IMG/VR virus record: IMGVR_UViG_3300044225_003896
Coordinates: 1 to 21,959 of that record
Reading direction: 5' to 3' (one strand)
From: a virus
DNA: 21,959 nt
Of this stretch, positions 6,745-12,953 are shown piece after piece. Each line of letters opens with the position of its first letter. Position 1 is the stretch's first letter. The notes beneath the pieces were generated by a model. The model searched no databases. It was not told where the DNA came from and saw only the letters and a list, made by a program, of their open reading frames with translations. The position numbers were made by a program, and so were the translations under genes.

Positions 6745-7203
6745 ATGGCTGTCCAGTCCACCTACAACGAGACCATGGATGCGGCCCGCGCCGGTATGCG
6801 GGCCAACATGGAGCCGGTCGATCTGATCTCCCGCACCGTCGAGACGGCGGCCGGCGTCGGCTTCGGCAAGGTCGTCCAGCAGGGCGGTGCCGACAAGGGC
6901 TGCAAGTCTGATCTCTCCGGCATGACCGCGCAGACCTACGTCGGCATCACCATGCGCGAGCGCGGTGTGCGGCCGGAAACGCCGAACGCCTTCGCCCAGT
7001 ACGAGTCCGCGCTGATTATGCGCAAGGGCGTCATCTGGGTCGAGGTCGCGGTCGCGGTGACCCCGGCCGACATCGTCACTGTCACGCTCGCCTCTGGCGT
7101 CATCGGCAAGACTGCCGTCGGCGCGGGCGTCGTGGCCATTCCGAATGCGCGGTGGGAATCCAGCACCTCTGGTGCCGGCCTCGCCATGCTCCGTCTGGGC
7201 TAA
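6745..7203 (+). CDS. Capsid cement / decoration protein
   Basis: A 152-residue protein between the scaffold and the major capsid genes, the usual position for a cement protein that stabilises the mature head. It resembles the family annotated as structural cement protein Gp24: an N-terminal arm (MAVQSTYNETMDAARAGM), a beta-rich core with VGFGKVVQQG, YVGITMRERGV and KGVIWVEVAVAVTPADIVTV, and a C-terminal strand segment (ARWESSTSGAGLAMLRLG). The start ATG directly follows the TAA of the previous gene, and GGAG lies inside the end of that gene. The assignment rests on pattern and position, and DUF2190-type decoration proteins are a related alternative. Confidence 0.75.
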   Translation: MAVQSTYNETMDAARAGMRANMEPVDLISRTVETAAGVGFGKVVQQGGADKGCKSDLSGMTAQTYVGITMRERGVRPETPNAFAQYESALIMRKGVIWVEVAVAVTPADIVTVTLASGVIGKTAVGAGVVAIPNARWESSTSGAGLAMLRLG

Positions 7204-7215
7204 GGAGACCCGATC

Positions 7216-8139
7216 ATGAACCAGCACGTCTTTGACGCCCAGGCTGCAACCGGCTTCGTCCGGTCGCAGACCACCCATGTCGAGCAGGGGGTCAACGAGA
7301 CCGTCTATCCCGACATCCAGTATCCGTCGCTCATCCCGGTGGACACCTCGGCGAACCCGTTCGCCCAGACGGTCACCTACTACTCGAGCGACAAGGTCGG
7401 TCGGGCCGATTGGATCAACGGCAATGCCGATGACATCCCGATGGCCGGCTCCGAGCTGAACGAGCACAAGACCGCCGTCTACACCGCGGCGATCGGCTAC
7501 GGCTACGGCTGGGAAGAGATCAACGTGGCCATGATGACCGGCCGCAATCTCTCCAACGACGATGCCATGGCGGCGCGTCGGGCCTACGAGGAGATGGTCG
7601 ATCGCGTGGCTCTGGCCGGCGATGCGACCAAGAACTTCAAGGGCCTGATCGACAATGCGGCGGTCACCGCCGCGAGCGTGACGACCGGTGCCTGGGCGAC
7701 CGCCACCGAGGATCAGATCCTCGCCGACGTGAACGAGGTGCTGCTCGGCATCACCACCGACACGAAGGAAACGGCGATGGCGAACACGCTCCTGCTTCCC
7801 TACGAGAAGCTGAGCATCCTCGCCTCCAACCGTCTCGGCGATACCCAGGGCACGATCCTCGACTTCCTTCGCCGCAACAACGTCGTCACCTCGATGACGG
7901 GCCAGGAGCTGACGATCCGCACGGTGCGCGGCCTCTCCACGGCTGGTGCCGGCGATACGGCACGCATGGTGGCCTACCGCCGCGATCCGTCGGTGCTGAA
8001 GCTGCACATCCCGATGCCGCACCGGTTCCTGCCGGTTTTCCAGGATGGCCCGCTGCACTGGGTCGTTCCGGGCGTCTTCCGGCTGGGCGGTCTCGATATC
8101 CGCCGTCCGAAGGAAGTTCGCTACGGCGACGGCATCTGA
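7216..8139 (+). CDS. Major capsid protein, DUF2184 family
   Basis: A 307-residue protein, the likely main building block of the icosahedral head. It fits the DUF2184 major capsid family: an N-terminal arm with PDIQYPSLIPVDTSANPFAQ, then ADDIPMAGSELNEHKTAV, a long helix region around YEEMVDRVALAGDATKNFKGL (about residues 125-145), and a C-terminal part with MVAYRRDPSVLKLHIPMP and RLGGLDIRRPKEVRYGDGI. These suggest an HK97-like fold. AAGGAG at 7202-7207 gives a strong ribosome site eight bases before ATG, fitting a high-copy product. It follows the cement gene by 12 bases and precedes the connector genes. Confidence 0.88.
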   Translation: MNQHVFDAQAATGFVRSQTTHVEQGVNETVYPDIQYPSLIPVDTSANPFAQTVTYYSSDKVGRADWINGNADDIPMAGSELNEHKTAVYTAAIGYGYGWEEINVAMMTGRNLSNDDAMAARRAYEEMVDRVALAGDATKNFKGLIDNAAVTAASVTTGAWATATEDQILADVNEVLLGITTDTKETAMANTLLLPYEKLSILASNRLGDTQGTILDFLRRNNVVTSMTGQELTIRTVRGLSTAGAGDTARMVAYRRDPSVLKLHIPMPHRFLPVFQDGPLHWVVPGVFRLGGLDIRRPKEVRYGDGI

Positions 8140-8151
8140 GGAGGGCGGACC

Positions 8152-8559
8152 ATGGCGAACGTCACGAACAAGCATACGGCGCCGCTCACGATGGGCGGCG
8201 TCACGGTCCAGCCGGGCAAGACGGCGAAGATCGACAACTGGCGGATGGTCTCCGGCGGCAATGCCGTGCGGACCTGGCTGAAGCTGGGCGTCATCGAGGC
8301 CGACGAGGAGCCCGCAGAGCGAGCCCTTGCCGGTCTGAAGCGGGAAGAGCTTCGCGGCTTCGCTGCGGGTCCGGCCGAGACGGCAGACGCGCCCGCTGGC
8401 GCCTATTCCGTAAAGCAGACCTCGCCGGGCTGGTTCGCCGTCTTCCAGGGCGACGAGCAGGTCACCAAGGGCCTGCGCAAGGACGACGTGTCCGGCTTCG
8501 ACGAGTTCTCGGACGACGACAAGGCCGCCTTCGTCGAGGCGAACAAGTCCGAGGACTGA
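8152..8559 (+). CDS. Head-region protein of unknown function
   Basis: A 135-residue acidic protein between the major capsid and the DUF4054 connector. GGAGG lies just upstream of the ATG. The N-terminal half (about residues 1-50) contains beta-like TAPLTMGGVTVQPGKTAKI and a Trp-bearing segment (DNWRMVSGGNAVRTWLKLGVI). The C-terminal half is a separate small domain, with YSVKQTSPGWFAVFQGDEQV followed by acidic FDEFSDDDKAAFVEANKSED. I do not recognise the family. The position is consistent with a minor head decoration or head-completion protein, but no motif proves it. It is expected to be co-expressed with its neighbours because gaps are only 12 and 3 bases. Confidence 0.7.
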   Translation: MANVTNKHTAPLTMGGVTVQPGKTAKIDNWRMVSGGNAVRTWLKLGVIEADEEPAERALAGLKREELRGFAAGPAETADAPAGAYSVKQTSPGWFAVFQGDEQVTKGLRKDDVSGFDEFSDDDKAAFVEANKSED

Positions 8560-8562
8560 CCG

Positions 8563-8970
8563 ATGGCCTACACCGCGCCGACCGCTGCCGATCTCAAGGC
8601 GCGGTATCCCGAGTTCGATGCGGTCTCCGATGACCTCGTCACGCTCGTCATCACCGAAGCGGCCGGCACGGTCTCAACCTCATGGCTGGAGAGGGACTAT
8701 GCCCCGGCCATCATGCTGCTGACCGCGCATATGCTGATCACGGAAGGCGCGGTCGAGCGGGCCAACCCCAACGGCAACGGCACGTCCAGCATGACGACGA
8801 CGGGGGCGGTGAAGTCCTACCGCGTCGGCGAGGTGCAGGTCAGCTATGCCGGGACAAGCGAGGGGGCAGGAGCCGCGTCGGGCGATCTGTCTGGCCTTTC
8901 CGCCACCGAATACGGGAAGCGCTTCCTGGCGCTGCGGCGGGCCAATTTCGGCGGGCCGATGGTGGCCTGA
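8563..8970 (+). CDS. Head-tail connector, DUF4054 family
   Basis: A 135-residue protein with the DUF4054 / gp6-like connector pattern: the N-terminal TAADLKARYPEFDAVSDDLVTLVITEA, read as two helices, then ERDYAPAIMLLTAHMLITEG near residues 43-62, a Thr/Gly-rich loop, and VGEVQVSYAGTSEG followed by TEYGKRFLALRRANFGGPMV at the end. Such proteins form a ring below the portal and join the head to the neck. GAGGA at 8551-8555 precedes the ATG. The TGA overlaps the next ATG by one base, giving tight translational coupling. Confidence 0.85.
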   Translation: MAYTAPTAADLKARYPEFDAVSDDLVTLVITEAAGTVSTSWLERDYAPAIMLLTAHMLITEGAVERANPNGNGTSSMTTTGAVKSYRVGEVQVSYAGTSEGAGAASGDLSGLSATEYGKRFLALRRANFGGPMVA

Positions 8971-9431
8971 TGTTCACGGCCAAGGTGCAGCGCCGGACCT
9001 ATCGGGATGTCAGCGATCTGGCGCTGAAGCTGAAGGGGCCGTCGAAGGTCAGGGTCGGCTTCCCGGCCGGCAAGGCCGATGGCGACATAGTCATGCGCGC
9101 GATCTGGAACGAGTTCGGCACCCGCGGCGGCGGCTGGGGCGGGCCAATCCCCGAGCGGCCATTCATGCGCAATTCCATGCGCGGCAACCGCGGCAAGTAT
9201 CAGCGGGCCATGGCTTCAGGCGCCAAGAGCATTCTGCACGGCAGCGCCTCGCTGAATTCGATCCTCTCTCGCCTCGGCATACTGGCGCAGGGCGATATCC
9301 AGAGTGAGATCACGTCGCTCGCCAGCCCGCCGAACAGCCCGGTGACGATCGCGCTCAAGGGGAGCAGCAACCCTCTGATCGACACCGGTGAGATGCGCCA
9401 GAAGGTGACGTGGAAGGTGGACGATGCTTAA
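8970..9431 (+). CDS. Neck / tail-completion protein, HK97 gp10-like
   Basis: A 153-residue protein starting MFTAKVQRRTY. The start at 8970 overlaps the upstream TGA (TGATG), and longer upstream reading in this frame would overlap the DUF4054 gene and is rejected. It matches the gp10-like minor structural family: VGFPAGKADGDIVMRAIWNE (residues about 27-46), EFGTRGGG, IPERPFMRNSMRGN near 61-74, and a C-terminal NPLIDTGEMRQKVTWKV. Such proteins act at the neck between the head connector and tail terminator. The gene overlaps the next by 8 bases. Confidence 0.82.
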   Translation: MFTAKVQRRTYRDVSDLALKLKGPSKVRVGFPAGKADGDIVMRAIWNEFGTRGGGWGGPIPERPFMRNSMRGNRGKYQRAMASGAKSILHGSASLNSILSRLGILAQGDIQSEITSLASPPNSPVTIALKGSSNPLIDTGEMRQKVTWKVDDA

Positions 9432-9762
9432 CCTCGCCGCCGCCTTCAACGGGCACACCACGACGCTCGTCACGCACGAGCGCAGCGATCCGAACGCCGG
9501 GTCTTATGTGAACGGCAAATGGGTGCCAGCGCCGCCGGTCTCCACCACGATCCGTGCATCGGTGCAGCCATTGGCCGGGAAGGAATTCGACAACCTCCCA
9601 TCGACCATCCGCAACGAGGCGCGGGCCAAGTGCATCACGCGCACCGCGCTCAAATCCGGCGACCGGATCATCGACGGCACGACCACCTACAAGGTCCTCT
9701 CGGCTGACGACTGGCAGAAGCTCGGCGGCTACACGCGGGCCATTCTCGGGGCGCTGCGATGA
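9424..9762 (+). CDS. Head-closure-type neck protein
   Basis: A 112-residue beta-rich protein with NGKWVPAPPVSTTIRASVQP, then KEFDNLPSTIRNEARAKCIT and TTYKVLSADDWQKLGGYTRA. This is the style of head-closure or stopper proteins (gp16/FII-like small barrels) in phages with gp10-like neck genes. GGTGG lies just before the ATG, inside the end of the preceding gene. The stop overlaps the next start (ATGA). The family assignment is from position and pattern, and the exact role in the neck is inferred. Confidence 0.7.
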   Translation: MLNLAAAFNGHTTTLVTHERSDPNAGSYVNGKWVPAPPVSTTIRASVQPLAGKEFDNLPSTIRNEARAKCITRTALKSGDRIIDGTTTYKVLSADDWQKLGGYTRAILGALR

Positions 9763-10253
9763 CCGAGACCGATGTTCTCGACGCCACCCGTAATTGGATC
9801 GCCACGGCAACCGGCATCCTCTGGATCGACAGCTACCAGGGCGCACCGCCACCGGCAGAACCCTACGGCGTCATCAACCTGACGATGTCGGACGCGATGC
9901 ATGAGCACCCGAGCGAGATTGAATACCCGGTGACGGACGAAGGCACCGAAGACGAGACGATCCGCCAAGCGCCCGTGCGTGAATGGTTCTGGATGTTCTC
10001 GCTGAACGTCTACGGCGATGGCGGGAAGACGCTTCTGCGCAAGATCAAGACGGCGCAGCACGTGCCGACGGCGCTGGAAAGCCTCGCTCCGCTGTCCCTG
10101 TTCGAAACCTCGCAGATCCGCGACGCGACCGAACTCCTGAACGAGGAGTGGCAGGCGCGGGCGCAGATGGATCTGGAGATCCGCGGCATCGTCCGCGACG
10201 GCCTCGTCATCGACGTCGCCGAGACTGCCCCGGTCGAAGCGAGCCGGGTCTAA
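9759..10253 (+). CDS. Neck / tail terminator protein
   Basis: A 164-residue protein beginning MTETDVLDATRNWIATATGI. It has PYGVINLTMSDAMHEHPSEI and a central VREWFWMFSLNVYGDGGKTL, then VPTALESLAPLSLFETSQIR and a C-terminal beta strand region (QMDLEIRGIVRDGLVIDV). This is the pattern of the phage neck terminator family (LIC_12616-like), whose members cap the tail tube and help join it to the head. Translation is coupled to the preceding gene by ATGA. The stop codon lies inside the stem of a hairpin that fills the gap before the sheath gene. Confidence 0.78.
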   Translation: MTETDVLDATRNWIATATGILWIDSYQGAPPPAEPYGVINLTMSDAMHEHPSEIEYPVTDEGTEDETIRQAPVREWFWMFSLNVYGDGGKTLLRKIKTAQHVPTALESLAPLSLFETSQIRDATELLNEEWQARAQMDLEIRGIVRDGLVIDVAETAPVEASRV

Positions 10254-10294
10254 CCGGGCAACCGCCCTCCCATCATCAAGCCTGGCCCGGTTAG
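10250..10294 (+). other. Intergenic stem-loop upstream of tail sheath gene
   Basis: CTAACCGGGC (10250-10259) and GCCCGGTTAG (10285-10294) form a perfect 10-bp inverted repeat around a 25-base loop. This fills most of the only sizeable gap (65 bases) in the forward head-tail operon. The stop codon of the terminator-protein gene is part of the stem. No T-run follows, so a simple intrinsic terminator is unlikely. An RNA processing site, an mRNA stabiliser giving higher sheath/tube levels, or a partial attenuator are possible. Confidence 0.6.
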
Positions 10295-10318
10295 GGCTTC
10301 AACCATGAGGTTCCCTCC

Positions 10319-11482
10319 ATGGCACGACTTCCGTATTCCCGTGTCGTCAACGTGCAGCTCACCCGGCAGGACGCATTCCCGAGCCGTCGCGGCTTCGGCG
10401 TTCCGCTGTTCCTGACGTCGACGGCAGTGGCCGGCGAACTGGACGCGACGAACCTCACCAAGGTCTACGGATCGATGGAAGAGGTCGCCGCCGACTGGGA
10501 TGCGGCCGACGACTTCTATCTGGCTGCCCAGCAGGCGTTCTCGCAGCGTCCGTCGCCGCTTCAGATCAAGGCCGGCTACTACGACGCCGACGCGGTCGAT
10601 GCAGGCGCCGATGCAGCCGCCAAGGCCGCGCTGCTGACCGATGCGCTGGACGCCATCCAGGACGTCGATCCCGGCTGGTACTGGCTCGATGTCGAGACCG
10701 ACCTCCGCGACAGCCCGCTGCTCGACGGCGTCATTCCGTGGATCGAGGCGCATCGCAAGATGGCGCTGATCACGTCCAACGACGCGCTGATGAAGGACGA
10801 GACCGACACGACCAACGTCGCGGCCCGCTACAAGGGCACCGTCGAGCGCACGGCGATCTTCTGGCACGACAACGCGGCCTACTTCCCCGGCTTCGCTCTG
10901 GCGGCCTTCCTCGGCACCTACAGCTTCGACAACGCCAATTCGGCGTACACCGGCGCGTTCAAGTTCATCCGGGGCCTGCCGGCGTCCGATATCGGCTCTG
11001 CCGCGCTCCAGGCCATCACCGGCTTCGTGCCGGCGCTGGGTGAGGACAAGATCAGCGGCCACGTCGCCAACGCCTATGTCGATATCGGCGGCAGGAACCA
11101 TACCCAGTTCGGCACCACGCTGACGCCCAACGTCTTCATCGACGAAATCCACTCGGGCGACTGGATGGTCGCGCGGATGGAGGAGGAGATCCTCGGCGTC
11201 CTCCTGAACAACGCCCGCGTCTCGTTCGACAATCCCGGCCTGAACCTTCTGGCATCGGGCGCCCGCACGGTCATGCAGCAGGCCGACCGGGCCGGGCTCG
11301 TGGCAGTGGATTACGACGAGGAGACTGGCGAGCGTCTGCCGCCCTACGAGATCATCGTCCCGGACGTGTTCTCGGTCCCGGCATCGCAGCGCAAGGCGCG
11401 CATCGCCCCGCCGATCGTCGTCAACTATCGCGCTGCCGGCGCTGTGCATTACGCGCAGGCTCAGATCAACGTCCGCTACTGA
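10319..11482 (+). CDS. Tail sheath protein, DUF3383 family
   Basis: A 387-residue protein matching DUF3383, the contractile sheath family of simple myoviruses. N-terminal RVVNVQLTRQDAFPSRRGFG and GVPLFLTST are followed by KVYGSMEEVAADWDAADDFY, the region typical of sheath domain I. The central part contains WYWLDVETDLRDSPLL and AAFLGTYSFDNANSAYTGAF, and the C-terminal region has NARVSFDNPGLNLL and VNYRAAGAVHYAQAQINVRY. It would polymerise around the tube and contract on adsorption, so the phage has a contractile tail. GAGG lies eight bases before the ATG. At 387 residues it is a compact sheath lacking large added surface domains. Confidence 0.9.
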   Translation: MARLPYSRVVNVQLTRQDAFPSRRGFGVPLFLTSTAVAGELDATNLTKVYGSMEEVAADWDAADDFYLAAQQAFSQRPSPLQIKAGYYDADAVDAGADAAAKAALLTDALDAIQDVDPGWYWLDVETDLRDSPLLDGVIPWIEAHRKMALITSNDALMKDETDTTNVAARYKGTVERTAIFWHDNAAYFPGFALAAFLGTYSFDNANSAYTGAFKFIRGLPASDIGSAALQAITGFVPALGEDKISGHVANAYVDIGGRNHTQFGTTLTPNVFIDEIHSGDWMVARMEEEILGVLLNNARVSFDNPGLNLLASGARTVMQQADRAGLVAVDYDEETGERLPPYEIIVPDVFSVPASQRKARIAPPIVVNYRAAGAVHYAQAQINVRY

Positions 11483-11497
11483 TAGGGGCCTCGGAAC

Positions 11498-11926
11498 ATG
11501 GCACAGACCTCCGCGTACAGCTACATCGACGTGACCGCGACGATCAATCAGCGGTCCATCCTCGGCATGTGGGAAGGCGACGATGCGATCGCCGTCTCCG
11601 AGGGCGAGGATATCGGCACCGGCCTGATCGGTGCCGATGGCTCCGGCATCTTTTCCCAGCACGCCGGCAAGGGGTCGCAGATCTCGATCAAGCTGCAGCA
11701 CACGTCGCCGACGCACCGCTACCTGACGCAGCTTCTGGAACAGCAGCGGGAAGGCGGGCTCGACGGGGTTCCATTTACCGTCCAGGACCGGCGCTCGGGC
11801 GAGGGGGGCACGGCCGACAAGTGCTTCATCATGCAAGCGCCGGCCACCGAGAAGGGCAAGGCCGCGACCATGCGGGAATGGGTGCTGTGGACGTCGCAGT
11901 ACGACCGCAGCATCCCGAACGGTTGA
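11498..11926 (+). CDS. Tail tube protein, DUF3277 family
   Basis: A 142-residue protein directly after the sheath gene, matching DUF3277. It contains SAYSYIDVTATINQRSI, then WEGDDAIAVSEGEDIGTGLI and a middle KLQHTSPTHRYLTQLLEQQ, with C-terminal DKCFIMQAPATEKGKAATM and REWVLWTSQYDRSI. Members form the inner tube through which DNA passes. The size and the sheath-tube gene order are normal. It sits 15 bases after the sheath gene and 8 bases before the chaperone gene. Confidence 0.88.
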   Translation: MAQTSAYSYIDVTATINQRSILGMWEGDDAIAVSEGEDIGTGLIGADGSGIFSQHAGKGSQISIKLQHTSPTHRYLTQLLEQQREGGLDGVPFTVQDRRSGEGGTADKCFIMQAPATEKGKAATMREWVLWTSQYDRSIPNG

Positions 11927-11934
11927 GGTGATCC

Positions 11935-12351
11935 GTGGCTGAAAAGAAGATCGACGGCGTCCTCTACTCGGTGACGCCGATCCTCGCCAAGCGGGCGGTC
12001 GTCCTGCAGGCGAAGCTGACGAAGGTGATCGGCCCGGCGCTGCCGGCGCTGATCACTGCGCTGGCGAACCGGACGGACGAGGCGGCACAGCAGAAGGCAG
12101 CGATTGATGCGCTGAATGCCATTGCTGCGACCATCGACCCGGAAGCCTTCGGCGACCTGGTGGAAGAGATCGTCCAGCTTGCCGAGGTGCAGGATGGTGG
12201 CCGCTATCGCCGGGTCATCATGGATCAGGACTTCACCGGCAACCTGCAGGGCATTCTTCCGGTCGTCGGCTTCGTCCTTCAGGAGCAGTTCGGTGATTTT
12301 TTTACCGCACTCACGGCGAATGGAGCGCGAAAGCTTCCGGCAAAACCCTGA
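11935..12351 (+). CDS. Tail assembly chaperone, short (G-type) form
   Basis: A 138-residue protein starting at GTG 11935, with GAGGTG upstream. It is helical and acidic (KLTKVIGPALPALITALANR, DPEAFGDLVEEIVQLAEVQD, then GGRYRRVIMDQDFTGNLQGI). It lies between the tube and tape measure genes, where the lambda G/GT-type chaperone belongs. It would bind the tape measure and recruit tube subunits. Near the 3' end the frame runs through seven T residues (GAT TTT TTT ACC), and a second long frame opens exactly there. The zero-frame product ends TALTANGARKLPAKP, which is likely the non-shifted tail. See the frameshift extension. Confidence 0.85.
   Translation: MAEKKIDGVLYSVTPILAKRAVVLQAKLTKVIGPALPALITALANRTDEAAQQKAAIDALNAIAATIDPEAFGDLVEEIVQLAEVQDGGRYRRVIMDQDFTGNLQGILPVVGFVLQEQFGDFFTALTANGARKLPAKP
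12297..12303 (+). promoter_or_regulatory. -1 ribosomal frameshift slippery site T TTT TTT
   Basis: Seven T residues are read in the zero frame as the last base of GAT then TTT TTT, fitting the X XXY YYZ heptamer rule with both codons re-pairing as TTT after a -1 slip. The -1 frame carries a TGA at 12294-12296 immediately before the T-run and is then open to 12551. A weak stem about 18 bases downstream (GGAGC 12322-12326 with GCTTCC 12333-12338) may stimulate slippage but is not convincing. Confidence 0.85.
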
Positions 12352-12551
12352 GCGAGGCCGAGATTGGCAAGATCGCGCCGAACCTGAACCTGTTTCTGTG
12401 GCGGCCGGTCATATCTGAGCCGCCGATGTGCACGCCGGGCGACCTCAATCAGTGGGTGACGCTCACCGATCTGCTCGACATGCACGAGGCGCTGGACCTG
12501 AAGGGCGCCCTGCAGGAACGGGCGATGGAGAAGGACGGGCCGTCAGGCTGA
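12303..12551 (+). CDS. Frameshift extension (T part) of tail assembly chaperone
   Basis: After a -1 slip at the T-run, translation continues as YRTHGEWSASGKTLSEAEIG and onward for 82 codons, ending at TGA 12549-12551. The fused chaperone would be 205 residues (123 + 82). The extension is plainly protein-like: NLNLFLWRPVISEPPMCTPG, DLNQWVTLTDLLDMHEALDL. It has no good start codon of its own near the T-run (first ATG at 12426), so frameshifting is the simplest way to make it. In lambda the GT form binds the tape measure through its T domain, and the same role is expected here. The last 9 bases overlap the 3' end of a convergent reverse-strand gene. The fusion assignment is inferred from sequence. 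Confidence 0.85.
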   Translation, partial: YRTHGEWSAKASGKTLSEAEIGKIAPNLNLFLWRPVISEPPMCTPGDLNQWVTLTDLLDMHEALDLKGALQERAMEKDGPSG

Positions 12552-12953
12552 CACGTAGAACGCCGCGAAGATCAGGACCGCCAGAGCTCCGAGGGTCACT
12601 TTCAGTGCTGTCATTTCCCACGTAGCGGGTTCAGCGTATTCCTTCTGGTCGGCGAGGACCTGCCGCTTCATCGCGCGGCGATCCACTTCGGCCTTATCCT
12701 TCGCGGAGAGGGTCGAGCTGCCGCAACGGCTGCAGACCGGGCCCTTCGCCCCGTTCGCGACGATGATCCAGACGATCAGCCACAGGCCGCCGGTAAATAT
12801 CGTCAGCAGCAAGTGCAGAATGTGGTTCGGCTTATTCTCATAGGCCATCACCCATTCGTTTTCGCGTGTGCAAAAGCCCTGAACTGCTTTCTGGCCCATC
12901 TCGTCCTCCTGACTTCCCTTATATCCGCACTCGCACTGGAGTTCGCAACTCAT
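12543..12953 (-). CDS. Zinc-ribbon-like membrane protein (reverse-strand insertion)
   Basis: A reverse-strand protein of up to 136 residues placed between the chaperone and the tape measure. It has CECGYKG near residues 7-13 and CSRCGSS near 74-80, a split zinc-ribbon pattern, with a hydrophobic span between them (HILHLLLTIFTGGLWLIVWI, about 45-66) and a second span at the C-terminus (about 113-135). The HILHLLL..TGGLWLIVW motif recurs in small phage and bacterial membrane proteins of unknown role. The start is uncertain. ATG at 12953 keeps the first Cys pair but has no ribosome site and shares CATG with the tape measure start. ATG at 12899 (118 residues) has AGGAGG five bases upstream. A superinfection or envelope role is only a guess. 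Confidence 0.65.
   Translation of the reverse strand: MSCELQCECGYKGSQEDEMGQKAVQGFCTRENEWVMAYENKPNHILHLLLTIFTGGLWLIVWIIVANGAKGPVCSRCGSSTLSAKDKAEVDRRAMKRQVLADQKEYAEPATWEMTALKVTLGALAVLIFAAFYVSA

Noticed and set aside
6166-8175. A 669-codon open frame on the reverse strand
   Set aside because: It lies antisense to the scaffold, cement and major capsid genes, has His/Arg/Asp/Val/Gly-rich low-information composition typical of GC-rich antisense frames, and shows no family pattern.
8682-8969. Upstream extension of the gp10-like neck gene
   Set aside because: It would run inside the DUF4054 gene; the extension is Arg/Gly/Gln-rich shadow sequence, while family similarity begins at the ATG at 8970.
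10250-11836. A 528-codon open frame on the reverse strand across the sheath gene
   Set aside because: Antisense shadow of the well-supported sheath and tube genes, with biased composition and no recognisable domain.
12428-12625. 65-codon forward frame after the chaperone
   Set aside because: Out of frame with the frameshift extension, which explains this stretch far better; composition is Arg/Gly/Ala-rich.
12918-12948. TTGCGA...TATAAG promoter-like pair for the reverse-strand zinc-ribbon gene
   Set aside because: The 19-base gap is long and TATAAG coincides with codons of a possible GYKG motif, so it is discussed as an alternative rather than listed as a promoter.
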